Of a DNA stretch of 64,000 nt, positions 45,586 through 58,900 are shown one piece after another. The stretch comes from Hybos culiciformis (taxonomy: Eukaryota > Arthropoda > Insecta > Diptera > Hybotidae). The first letter of the stretch is position 1, and each line of letters starts with the position of its first letter. The DNA is taken from positions 39,613,381-39,677,380 of the forward strand of contig OZ023275.1 in the NCBI GenBank assembly GCA_964007475.1, read 5' to 3'. Position numbers and translations under genes: made by a program. The notes below the pieces were generated by a model. It was given only the letters and a program-made list of their open reading frames with translations. It did no database searches and was not told the DNA's origin.

Positions 45586-46825
45586 CTTATTTTTTAATTA
45601 TTTATTTATTCATTTATTTATTTCTTCACCATAATTACATTTTAGCTTAATACATTACAATCAATTATATTTTAAGATCTATCTACAGTATTTATCTTTA
45701 CAGTGTTAAAATTAACAACCAAGGAATTATTCATTTAATTAAGTATTTAAAATAGTATACATTTAGACTATTTATAGTAAAAGGGCGAAAAAAACTTATA
45801 GACCGAAATAAAGTACATTGGTAATAACCTAATAACTATTTCTGTCAGAAGCTAAACTATATACGACTAAATGAAAAAATTTCAAAAATATTGTGTTGCA
45901 ATTTATTTATGTGTTTTTTTACCTCTCTATTAATCATAATTATGACGTGAAGGTTTTAGAAATTCACTTGAAATAAAGCATAAAAAAATAAAGATCAAAA
46001 GTCAAAATTTGTGATTCATATAATTATATGCGAAACTAAGAACAAAATAAAGTTCATTTTTTTAGCTTTTAAAATCACTGAGCTGATAATAAAATACTTT
46101 AATAATTTCATTTCATTTTATTTATTGATAAAGAGTCCAATGTAATAACCAAATATAATATTGACCCTCTGGTATAGAAAATCAATTCAATTCTATAAAT
46201 TCAGCGATAATATTAATAACGGTCACGTATACTGTCATCAGAGATGGTGATGGTGTTACAATATAATTACATTTGTCGGTTTCAAATGTCCCGTAATGAA
46301 AATTTTTACAGTTCAGTGGAAATTTAAAAATATTATTTATGAATTTGAATCAAATTATAAATATGTTTAAGATTATAAGTTAAATAGATTGCTTTACATA
46401 TCAATTCAAGAAAATTATTTCTATGTAACCACACAACGTGAAAGTAAAGTTTCCTGAATAACTATAACATTTTTTTTGAAACTCTGTACAATTGTAGGAT
46501 TTGTAATGAATTAATAAGAAGTCTATATTAAATTACTGTTGGTATTTTTATTGAAAATATTGATAATTCCGTTTATAAGCCCAAATATATGTTATTCATT
46601 ATACAAAAGCATTTGATCAAAGAATCGAATCGAAATTATAATTATGAATATAATAATGGCAAGTAATTTTTTTATAAAAAAAAAAATATATACGATTTCA
46701 AACGTTCATATTTTATGAGTATCTAGACATAGATTCAATTCAATTCACCTAATCTTAAATTTAATCGGCTCGATATGAAAAATATATTAATTATTTATCA
46801 AATGCGTTTGAGTACTTAATTAAGG

Positions 46826-46832
46826 TATAAAA
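46826..46832 (+). promoter_or_regulatory. TATA box of secreted-protein copy 5
   Basis: TTAATTAAGGTATAAAAGCG core identical to copies 3 and 4, about 77 bases before the ATG. Confidence 0.75.
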
Positions 46833-46908
46833 GCGTTAGAATTAAATTTATTAATCTGTAGTTCAATAACGAAATTAAAGAGTTCTATAACTAAAGTTTG
46901 TGTTCAAA

Positions 46909-47601
46909 ATGAAATTCTCAATTATATTTTTACTTGGATTGTGTATTTTCGCTGTCCGAGCTGATGAAGATACTAATATTTTGGAAAAAATTGTTACTGA
47001 AGCAATTATTAAAATCGAAGAATTGATAAATTATTCTTTGAATGTAACTAAAGATCTCGTCAAAACAGGATTCGAACAAATTAAGAAGAGTATTGATTTC
47101 GCAAATTCTTTGATTAAAAATGTAACTGGTGGCATCACAGATTTAGTTAAAGCAGCAAATAAAAAAGGTGGAGATTCTGCCAAATGTGCTGCACAATATG
47201 AAGGTCAAATCAATGATATTACCGCACAATCTAAAACTGATCTTGAAAACTGCACAAAAACAGCTTCTGACAGATTCGATAAAATTTTAACCGAAAGCAG
47301 TGTTCAAAAAGAAATCGACAGCGCTAAAAAAATCGTAGAAGAATTAGGTAAAATTGTTAGAGATTGTGCTAAAGATCATCCATTCACTGCATTGTGGTGT
47401 GTAACCAAACGAACCACAGACATAATGTCAGCTTATTTCAAAATCTCAAAAAATATTGCTGCTGGAGTTTTAAAAGCCGGCAAAGTTTCTGCCAATATCG
47501 TAACTGAATCCAAGGAATGTACACATGTTTCCTATGAAAAAGCTAAAGAGCAATTTGATGCAGTTGGAAAACAAATTGAAGAATGTATTACTTCAAACTA
47601 A
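46909..47601 (+). CDS. Secreted six-cysteine helical protein, copy 5
   Basis: Intronless, 230 residues from the ATG at 46909. Signal peptide MKFSIIFLLGLCIFAVRA; six mature cysteines; the conserved TALWCVTKRTTDIMSAYF block; ends IEECITSN. It has the consensus residue wherever copies 3 and 4 deviate except Ile at AIIK, so it is the most typical of the three. TATA box, leader, 3' UTR and A-tract are nearly the same as in copies 3 and 4. The homology of the array ends near 47830. Confidence 0.9.
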   Translation: MKFSIIFLLGLCIFAVRADEDTNILEKIVTEAIIKIEELINYSLNVTKDLVKTGFEQIKKSIDFANSLIKNVTGGITDLVKAANKKGGDSAKCAAQYEGQINDITAQSKTDLENCTKTASDRFDKILTESSVQKEIDSAKKIVEELGKIVRDCAKDHPFTALWCVTKRTTDIMSAYFKISKNIAAGVLKAGKVSANIVTESKECTHVSYEKAKEQFDAVGKQIEECITSN

Positions 47602-47914
47602 TTTTTATTTATGTATATAAAATGAAAGATAATAAAAATATAATAAAATATAATTTATAATATTTAAAAAAAAAAAAACTTTGTGTCATATAGATTTTAT
47701 TATAGTACATTCATATAAATAATTGTTTCAGCTAGTAGAATCACAAGGCTTAATGTTTTCCGTTTTAAAAAAAGACTATCAAGGTTGTAGGAACGAATCC
47801 AGCAAACATACCGAAACTATTAAAATATTTGATTTGATCAAAGAATCGAATTGACACGACTGTTTCTTCGTACACTATATATACACTATATATAGCAAAT
47901 GCGTTGTTTTCTTG

Positions 47915-48016
47915 ATGGACCATGAACTCTTATTACCATTCTTCGGAATTGGAATCAATTTTATTATGGTGGTTCTCTTTGGTTTGTTAGTTCTTAAGTT
48001 AAGATTTAGAGTTTAG
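47915..48016 (+). CDS. Candidate 33-residue membrane microprotein
   Basis: The ORF starts MDHELLLPFFGIGINFIMVV and ends KLRFRV, stop. It has one hydrophobic segment of about 24 residues with a basic tail on the C-terminal side. Repeated TATATA words lie at 47876-47895, and AATAAAC follows the stop. It starts just outside the last duplicated block. A chance ORF cannot be excluded; I do not recognise a family. Confidence 0.25.
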   Translation: MDHELLLPFFGIGINFIMVVLFGLLVLKLRFRV

Positions 48017-51000
48017 AAAAAATAAACTAAGGTAGTTTTATTATTTTAAATTGTTCCTGTAGCTCTTTGCATTACCATACATTGGAAAATATAAATGTTT
48101 TTGGCAAAAAAGATCGTAATATTGGGCAATAATACTGTTTTGGTATTGATTGATACTGTGTATATATTATTCTGAATAATTTCCACAACTGTTAATTATA
48201 AATAAAATTAAAAAAATGAATTTTATTTTTTATTTAAATCAATTTTTATTGAACATATTTTGTTTTATCAATAAGTTTTAATATTTTTCTTTTTAGTTAA
48301 TCAACTTTAGTATTAGGTAAATATACAATAATTTTTATTTATTTATTTATTTTTTATAATTTTATTTTTTTTTTGTTATTTTCTTTTAGTACATAGTTCA
48401 ACATTATTGACAAAATATATTTATATGTAATAATTTTAATAATTTTTTTTTATTTTATTTTTTTTTTTATTTTTTATTTTTTCAAATTTTCTCAATAATA
48501 ATAGCTAGCCGTGTATAATAAATTTTTAATGCATGTTTTTCTTTGTGTGCAAATGCAATTAATAAATCTAAAATAATTTTTTTTTTTCGATTTTTTTTTT
48601 CTAGCAATTTTGTATAGCAATATTTACTTAATTTAATAATTTTAAACAAGTTTTATTTTTTATTGACATATTTTAATATTAATTTATCAAATAATGCAAT
48701 ACATAATATATATATATATAAAAAAGAAAATTAATAATAATTCCTTAAGAACAATGTTTTTTTTTTTTTATTTGACATAAACGCTTATTATAGAAATAAA
48801 AAATATAAGTTTTAAAAATAAAAATATGTATTTTTCAAATATTAAAAAGACGGAAACCATCACCATTTTTTTTTATATTATTATTATTATTAAATATAAA
48901 ACGTTATTACTTTTCTTAAATACTAATAAATTAAAAAAAAAAAAATGTTAAGTTTGAAAAAACAAAATTATATTTATACTATATTTTATTAAAATTTTCA
49001 AAAAAAAAAAAAAACGTGTCCAAAGTCAAATTATATAAAAAATTTGAATAAAAAACTTTTATTTATATTTCACAGATTCATTATCGTACAAATTTATTTT
49101 AGGAGAAAGGAATGTTAATGTTAAAAATATTTTAAATTTCAGACATTTATCATTAGATAATAATTTTATTATTTTATTTATATATCGATTTTTATCATTT
49201 TTGTTCTAATTAACGAATATTATTGAAGGAAAATGAAGACTTTTTTTTAAATTTTCTTGAGTTTTCTAACTAATATCTTAGTTAAAAGTTAAAAATAATA
49301 AAAACAAAGACAAAAAAAAAAAATTAAAGGAAACTATTCGGCTTATCAACAGAACTTTTATGTCTAGATACTATGTCAGCAAAAACAAGGAAATAATGGA
49401 AAGTGCTGTTCGAAAGTTTATGCTGAATAAATAAATTGATATATAGGCAAAAAGTCCTAATGAAAAAAGATAAATTAATTGGTCGAAATTAGGTTAAATT
49501 TTTTTTTTATACTAAACTGAGGAATTAAAATTTTTTTTTTATTATTTATTTACAAAAATGTTTTCTTTTATTTCAATTTATTATTATAATTTGATAGTTC
49601 ATTTTAATTTATTTACTTTTTTTTTTTAATAATATTTTACTTTTGGACAGAATAGCAAAGAATTTTGTATTTCAGAAATACTTGTAATAGATTGATTTTT
49701 TTTTTGTAATTTTTTTTTTAAGAATGGTTTAATTTAGTTTAACAAAATAATTTTACATTACGTTTATTTCAATAAGATAAATTTTCTAAGCGTTTTTTTT
49801 TTTTTTTTTCAAAAATGCATTATAACTAAATATTTTTATATTTTAATTAATAATGAAAATTATGAAAATGCAAATAAAGAATAATAAAATAAAAACAATA
49901 TATATTTTCTAATACATGGATGGCGGATTGTTAACATTTTAAAAAACTTTCGATAATAATTTTTATAATACTTGTATTTTACAATTCTTTGTTATTTTCT
50001 TAATGGTAGTGTAAATAAGTTTTTATAATGATTGTTTTATGTTATTATGTGTGTTAAAATTTATTAAATGAAGACAAACAAAATTATATGACCGAAATTT
50101 TTCAAAAAATTGATTTTAATTTAATCATTGAAGGTTTTAAAATTAAATAGCAATTAGAATGAAGAAAATTTTAAACTATCTATTTTGCGAATCCTTTCAT
50201 GAAAATCATACCTTCATGTAAAGTTATACTTAACGAAGATAATGTCTTCAAATGAATGAGATTAAATCATTAAATAGAAATCGTAGAAAATTAATCAATA
50301 AATTTATTTTATTAAAAATCTGATTTATCTAAACTAAGTAACTAATTGGATTAACAAAAATTAAAAAATCGATAAATAACACCAAATTAACAAATAACAT
50401 TAAATTATTTTTTTTCTTTTGGAAAGTTAAAACTTCGCACAAAATGACAAGTAAAAAACGCTTATAAATATTTTAATTATTAAAAATATTTAAAATCGTT
50501 GATTTAATAATAAAATAAAATAAGAAATTTTTTAATGAAGCTTTCAAAAATATTTTTAAACGAGCTATAATTTTTGTCAAATAACATTTTTATTTGAATG
50601 TAACAACACTACTTTTGTAGAATTATTTATTTTGAAATGTCTTGAGATGTGTTTTAAAAACATACTTTGACAAAATCAAACATATTTTTAAAAGCTTTAA
50701 ACTAAATTTTTGAATTTATTTTATAACCTTTGTTTTACTTCATTGATAACTTTAATTTTTTTTTTTTTTCTTTATTCCTATTTAAATTTTTAATAAAAAA
50801 TATTTACATCATAAGTACATATTTTTTTCATATAAATTTAGGTAATCGCATATATTTAATTTTTTTAATGTCATTTAGTAAATTAATGATATAATTATTT
50901 TGTTTTTATAATTTGTTAGGACATATTTTTAAAAATAAATTATTGTAAAAGAATAAATTTGTTTTTTTTTATTTAATATTTGAAATATAAATTTTATTTT

Positions 51001-52951
51001 GGCAAATTGGGTAGATCTTAAGTTTTAATGAATTGTAGTAATAATTTATGTAGGTATTATTTTATTTAGGATTAAAAAAAATTATTTTAAATATTATTAA
51101 TTAGTTAATGAAAATTATATTTTATTTTAGAAAAATTGATAAGTTGAATGTAAGTAACTCTTGTTCTATTTTTTTTTTCTTTATTTCAAAAATATATTAA
51201 AATATCCTAAAATCATTATTATGTGAAAAAAAACGAGTAATATTGAAAAACTATCAGAAACTAGAAAATTGAAAACAAATAAATTAAGTTATCATGATAA
51301 TTCTATCTAGACTCTATCATTTAATTACAACCTGACAGAATGAGAGTTTATGGTAAAGAGCATTTTTGAATCCAAACAAGGGCGGCGGTTTGTTATTTTT
51401 ATTATACACTAGGGTTTTTGGAGCGAAATAAAGAATTGTACTGAAAACAAATTTGAAGATTAGAGATATTATACGTTAAATAAAATATTATTTTTTTTTT
51501 AAATTAGGTTCTATGTTGTTGTTTTTATAGTGCATTTTTTTTATACTGATTAAACTCTTTAAGCGTAAACTTCTTTTTTCACTACATTTACTCTAACAAA
51601 ATACTTTCCATTACTGTTCTAAAATTAAGGTTAGGAGTTCGATTTTTTAATATCTTAATAACTATTTTTACTACAGAGAACATAATTTTTAAGCTGGCTT
51701 TTTCTTAATTTGCATATTTTTTAATAATATTTACTATTTAGCATGATTTTTTAAAAAACGATCGTTCGGATTTATGCTCCTTTTAAATTCATTATGTTTT
51801 TTTTTATCTTCAAAAAATTTATGTAAATAACTTTTATCTACTATAAAAATCGTAATTTAGTTTTGTTTTTAGTTTATTTAATAAAATTAGAATTTCTATA
51901 ATAAAATTTGGCCGCTCTAAAAAATTTTAAATTATTTTTTAAGGAATAATTAGTACAATTTTATTTATTTTAAATACGTTATAACAGAAACTTTTTTTTC
52001 CGAATGTTTGATGCTTTTTGTTGTGCAAATCTAAGACAAATATACTGGAAAATTAATCTTAAAATCAGCATTTTTGAGAGATTTTTTAAAACTAAATTGC
52101 TTTAATTTTTTTTTGAATTGTTAAAGAAAAGAGTTAGGCGTTTTAGTAATATTTTTTAAGATCACTAGAAAATTTTTTATGAGTTTTAAACATGCCTGTA
52201 ACTAACTGGTATACGTGGTTTTATTCAATAATAAAACCAATATTTTATGTAAAAATAACATTATAGAATGGTAGTACGATATTGTCTTATGTCAACAATA
52301 ACGAAAATTGTATGTTATTTTCGGAAAAATTTATTCCAAAAATATTCTCATTTGATTATAATTTTTCCTACAAATTAATCAAGTGCAGCACAACTATTTA
52401 CAAAATAAATTGCTGAAATTTGTTTAAATAATTTTTGGCTCAATGTTAACATTATAGAACAACGTCATAGAAATATCTATTTGTAAATTTGGTTTAATTT
52501 TTACATTATTATATTTGTATATATATTATGTGTTTTTTTTTATCATTCAATTATAATCCAATATCAATTTTCATTTAAAATATCGCTTGGGGAAATATTG
52601 TTTACATTTTTCGATGGTTTGTGCATGGTAAGTACAGTATGTGTTCTCGCAATAAAAATCTAAAACTTCATTTCCAATAAAATGTAATATTATTGCACTT
52701 TTTCTGTACAATAATTGTTGTGCCCGTTAAATTTTATTTTGTAAAATTATTGTTAATTTCCAAATTTTAATTTTTCCGTCTGTGGTTAAAAATGAATGTG
52801 ATTGTTGATTGAAGTTTAATGAATTCCAAAAAATATTCGCAATTCGATTTTATATTAAATTTTATATTTTTAATTGAAAATTTGGTTTTTTTTATTTTAT
52901 TTCTTCAGGAATTATGATGCTTATTCTGTAGGATATGAATTAATCGAAAGT
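48017..52951. other. AT-rich region downstream of rugose, probable long 3' UTR
   Basis: About 4.9 kb without any ORF of note and with long A and T runs. At least the part next to 52952 must be the 3' UTR of the minus-strand neurobeachin gene; many minus-strand AATAAA-type signals occur but I cannot choose one. A slightly GC-richer patch near 51340-51430 stands out. No repeats recognised. Confidence 0.4.
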
Positions 52952-55900
52952 TTAATACCGTTGTTGATATTCATGGTGCCATCGATTAAAATCTATATGA
53001 AATACAATAATTGAACCTGTTGAAAGACCTGCTAGTAGATATCTGAAAATAATTATAAAAAATTGTACTCATTATAATTTAATTTGCATGTGCCTGCTCA
53101 AATAACTATCTAATAATAAAATATGTACATATTAAGCTTAAAAATCTAAAGAATTTCAAATGAATAAAACATGAATTAATCTTACTTTTGATCATGCGTT
53201 AGCGCTAATGAGCGAATTGCGGCATTGCACGCTGGAAATGCATACAAGGGGGCCAGATTAAAAGTTCTCCAAACTTCGACTATACCACGATCTCCGGCTG
53301 TCATTAAATACTCTCCGTCTCGCGATAAAAGCATGCACTGAAAGTAAATTAAAAAATAATTTTATTAAATAATTTTATTCATGGGATTATTATGTGTATT
53401 TGTAAAGTATTAACGAACATTACTTATCCAAGAGTTTGTTATACACATTAAAATAGTGTTAAATTAATATACCTGTAGATTATCATTGTGAGTTTCATGT
53501 CTTAATTCTTTTCCATTAATTGTATAAGCTGCTACGCTTCCTTTATCATAATTAACTACAATAAATCCTTCTCTGGACATAGCAATTAATTCCGGAGAGA
53601 CAAATTCATTAGGTGGATCTAACGAACGTAACAAATCGCCAAATGTTGTATGAATCAAAACTGGTCCATCTAATAAAAAAAAAAATTATTAATAATATTC
53701 TAAAAAGTTAAAAATATTTTAATGAAAGTACTTGTTGATCCCGAAACAACTAGTCCCAATTCAGCACTAATTACAACAGATGTTACAGCTTCTTCGTGAC
53801 CTGTTAGTGTGGCTCGTGGAGTGGGTACATCACCTTCGCCAACAATACTTTGTGTTCGAGCATTCCAATGCCATAACAATACCGTACAATCAGCAGAGCC
53901 CGAAGCTATGTAACAATCTGATGTAATATTGCATTCTGACCTTGATAGACAGGAGACAACTCCAAAATGCCCAAATACAATCTGCACAATTTTTGCTAAT
54001 AAAAAACATATTTGTAATTTTTTTCAGTAAAATTTTCTTTTAATCCTTACCTGTCTCAGTAGAAAATACTCTGAAACTATTATCCCAAAATCCGCATGCA
54101 ATTAAAAATCGCGAATCAACAGTTGTTACAAAACAATTAGATCTTATTTTCAGTTTTTGACTAAAATTATCACCCAGATGTCTTCTATTCATGGGATTAT
54201 TATGTGTATTTGTTTGAGCTGTAAAATAGAAAATAAGAATTCCGGAAATTGCAATATTTGGTTGATTTAGCGGTTTTAAACGAATTATTTTTTTTTAAAT
54301 ATCAAAGTTTATTATTCTCAGGAAATTTTATTAACTTACATAAAATTGGATCCATGGTTAATGGCAAATTAGCTCCTGCTGTTTGAGCAGATTCAGCGTA
54401 ACTAGGACTTTGTACAGATGCGGTATAATTACAATTCCATCTGTTAACAGCAAATTGATGTCCAGCTGTAACTGTAACCACAGATGGTAATGACAATTGT
54501 GGATAAGTATTAGCAGATATATGAATTATTGGAGAATTTAAATGGAATTTCATGGACATGCACACATCGTCTGGCATAGCGCTGAACATCATAGGCGATA
54601 AATGCATTGCTGAGCTTCTTGGTGGATGTGGTTCCATTAATAATTGACTTGGTGTTTGACCAAAATTTCTTATTTGATTTTCTACAGCTTCCCGCATTAC
54701 ATGATCACTAATTGCATCTAAATCTACACTACCTTCGTATGTTAAATAATAAAAGACGTTTGTTGCCCGGACGGCTTCTGGACCACGTTGTTTATAACCA
54801 AAAATTAAATCAATCCATTGATGTAGCTGACAGGAGACAAATTCAGATTCCAAGGCCATTCGATTTATTCTCACAAATTCTTCTGGACTTTTAGCCCATG
54901 GAGGTAATTCAATATTGGAGACGGTAATACCATCTTCTCGAGTTCCTAAACGGTATCCTGATGAATTGTAAAACATTTCTGGTAAAAAATACCACTCTGG
55001 TATAAGTTCCTTAACATCTGATGTATCACGTTGGCAATTTTTCCAAGAAAGGGCTACTGATGAGAACAGTCTGTCAGGAAAGTCAAATTTTCCACCTTGT
55101 AAGGCCAGAAACATAGTAGTGAATGGCTCGACACGTAAGAGCCACGTTAATACAAAAGTAGCAGTCGAATAATGAGTACCGTAGTGAAAGGGTGGAATAG
55201 TATCATTATCCCAACTTTCATATCGCTCTTCAAAATATGCCCTCCGACTAGGATTTAAAGCACCTATCGGTTTTGATAAATCACGATAATTGGACGGTTG
55301 ACTCAAATCCAATTCTTTAGATTCGTAATTAGTAAGAACCCATGGGAAAATTGGATACTGATTTAAATCATTGTACGTTCTCCCTGCTATTGTATTTAAA
55401 AACATTAAATATTCGAAATTTGAAATTTCCCTACGTTGCCATTTTTGAGTCATATTTGAGTTACGCATTAGTTGTCTCGGCGACATCATAGAAGCCCGTC
55501 TGGTTTGCGGAATTCCATATTTTATTCCAACTCCAACTCGTGGAAGAGCTTTAATTACTTTTTTAACAGTGTGTTGATCAGGAAAAGCAAACAGAATAGA
55601 TGTTCTACTAGCTAAAAATATTTCTAAAGCGACATTCTGTAACAGATATCTTCTTGAAAATATTGCCCTTACTTCTGAAAAGTACCATTTTCCATGGAGG
55701 TGATCACAATATTTCAGTACTTCTGGATCTATTTTTTGAAAATCTAGATGTTCTTCGTCAACTTCAAAAAACATTTCAGTGCTAGTTATAGATACTGTTC
55801 CTGGAGCTACTAATCCTGGTGCTATTAGCTTAGCCTTTGTACTAATGTTAACTGGACCAGTTAAGTCCAAGTCTAGCTCTCTATCTTCAATAAGCAAGTC

Positions 55901-58900
55901 AGCGTCATCAAGTAAATCAGAATTTTGTTGGGACGATTGATGTGATCGAGTAACTGCTATTTGAGAATGGAATTCGTCACGAGTCTGCATGATTGCATCT
56001 TCAGGACCTCCATTTTCCAGTGCAGCTTTAAGAGTTGCTTGTGGATGACTTGATCCTCTTGGATTTTGAACCATTCGTTTTCTTCGACGAGCATCATCTT
56101 CCCATGCGTCAAGTTTCCAGAATAATTGCTTTGGAGTAGATCCGCTTGCATCTCCCCATGCACCATGACGATTGCACATAATGTTTCTTACTTTTTCAAG
56201 CAATCTACTAGCGATAACGTTATCGCGTCGACGGGCTGCAGTTATTAAATGATCGCACATTCTTTCTTCCTCTCGACGTTCTAATAATGTTTGGGCACAT
56301 TGTGACTCAAAGTCTGCGTGTTTTAAAACATCATCAGCTCTCATACGATTTAAAATAAATTCAGCTTCATTAGCAACTCGAACAATATGATCCTTCATTG
56401 CATGAGACAGCAATCTGCCTTCATTTATTAATTCAATAAATGCTAATCCTGCATGCTTTTGCAAACTATTTTGCCATTCTTGTGAACATAATAACATAAC
56501 AAGCTCAACAACCGAATGCGAATTTTTGAAAGTAGTTAATCCTTTTCCTTCCATTAATAATTCTTGTCCATGTGAACCAACTAATGTTTTAGATAAAAAT
56601 GGTGCGAAATCTACCATTATTTCACGAAGTAAAGGGCAAACTGGCCCTAACGCAATCTCTAATTTCTGAGTGAGACTAGCTTCTCTTGAAGGTGTTGTTA
56701 ACGGTAATTGACCAACAAGAGGAGGCTTAATGGGCAATTCTTCTGGTCGAGATCGCTGACCTGTTGATTGGAAATTGTCAGGAATACGAACTACTGATAT
56801 TTCAGAATCAGGCTTATCTCCGCGCTCAGAATGTATAGCTCCAAGATGATGAATATTACCTTCTGCATCACGAATCTTTTCATTGCCATCTTCATTTAAA
56901 TTAACGTCTGTCCAACTTTCGTCATTTGAATTTGTTGGTTTATTGTCATCTACCATTATTTCACTAGATGACTCTACTTCGGGTGCGTCGTTTTCCGTTG
57001 AATTCATATTCAATGATACAACATCTGAATCAACACTCTATCAATTTAATAAAAAAAGTTAGGTAAAATGATAATAAATAAATTTTAGAAAAGATTTCAG
57101 CAGTATTATGATATTAGTTAGTGAACTACCTAAATGTGTTTTTGCATTGAGAAACACGCAAATGGAAATAGTGATGCTATATGATTATTTGACTGATTGA
57201 TAATTTAACTTATTATTTAGAGGTGACAATGATATAATTTCTTGATTTGTTTTAACTATATATTTTCACATTAAAATTGGATTATCGTAAAACCAAAGAC
57301 AGAACATTCAACTGAATTCAAAATGTATTAAGTTTGTATTAAATTAAATACATTAAGGTTTAGGTGTATTACAAATTTGACAAGAGTCTCACGTACATTT
57401 GATTTTCGGAAAACATATAATAAATCATAAATCATACAACATTAAATATTAAGATATTATGTAAATAAAATTAATAAATATTGAAAATTTTAACATTGTT
57501 GTAAGTTTTTCTTGTTAACTTGAATGTAATCTTGTTGACATGTCAATAATAAATCATTGTTTAAATACTGTGAATTTGGAAATAATTAAGTAAGAGATTG
57601 TAAAATAATGTATTTATCACTTCATTGTCACCACTTTCTGATTTATATTAAAATTTTTAAAAATATTTCATTTTACTATACATTTAAATGTTAATAAAAA
57701 TTTACCTCATATTATTATTGTGAACATATTTTGCATAAGCCATTTATAAAAAACCAGTGCCAAGTGTGATTTTGATTTATTTTTAAACAAAAATTATACT
57801 ATGTATATGATAAAACTTTTACAAAACATAAAAGACAAATAATACAATAACAAAAAAAAATAAATAAATTCATAAAATAGAAACATAACAACATACGGGA
57901 AGGATTTATAGTTTCATATGAATATTCAAAATTTGAATATTATCAACATAAATATACTTTTAAAAATTTAGACAATTTGACAAATTCATTTAAAAAGTTT
58001 GAAAATTCTTATTGTCGCAGATCTATAAATCTTAAATATATGCATAATGTTCTTTTTGAATAAATTTCAAGTTTTAAACTGACAAAAATGAACTTAAAAA
58101 CACATCTGAAATTATTCGTTCAAAAAAATACTATTTTTTTTGGTTAGAAATCCTCGACACGATATGTTATCGACAACATTTTTTTTTTATAAGTTCTCAA
58201 ATTTTTTAATCTTACTTACACTTTACATCGTTTTTACTCACAGAAATGGGAATAATATTTCATATTTTAAAGTACCTAAAATTTTTTATTAATTCTCATG
58301 TGACTAAAATATCATTAAATTAATGGACTTGTTTTAATTTCTATCAAAATAAAACACTTATAGCATTTGCCACCCCCATTTGTTCTAATTTAAATTTAGG
58401 TAGGTATTAAAAGGTTATTTTTAACAAAAGTCCTACTTCGTCTTGATAAAAAACGACACATTTTGACACCGAAACTCTTTAATATTTTTTTCATCAATCT
58501 TAATTTTGTTATAAAAAATTTCTTGAATTTTAATAAATATGAACTAACCAAAAATAACAAATAATTTTTTAAAACTTAACTCAGAATATTGCAGAATATT
58601 TTAGTTGGTTGTTCGACGGTATGGTTTGTCAAAACTTGCTGTGGTAGTTGTATACGCTTTGACAAAATATTAATGAAGAAAAAATCGACCAAGCCAGTGG
58701 GATTCACAGACTTCGATTTGTACCAATAACAAAAAAAGTGTCAAAGAATACCAATCTTACCCATTGTGGTACATGTATTTATTTATAAATTTCTTATTAA
58801 ATAGTATGTACTTGTGTATAGTAGTATTCTTGTAGATATATTATTTATATGTGCGCTACAATTACATTTGTCGCAAATATTTAACGATGAATGATTTTAT

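Larger units (their letters stand above)
43356..46908. repeat. Segmental duplication, + array unit 3 (upstream of copy 5)
   Basis: Collinear blocks with units 1 and 2, plus the dispersed 190-bp repeat (43711-43895), an inverted block relative to unit 2 (43933-44095) and a 0.9-kb insertion (44678-45585). No additional gene copy or clear gene remnant is seen. Confidence 0.6.

Noticed and set aside
54302..54339. C-terminal extension of the BEACH exon to a TGA at 54302
   Set aside because: A GTAAGT donor at 54339 and a perfect WD40 continuation in the next exon show this stretch is intronic.
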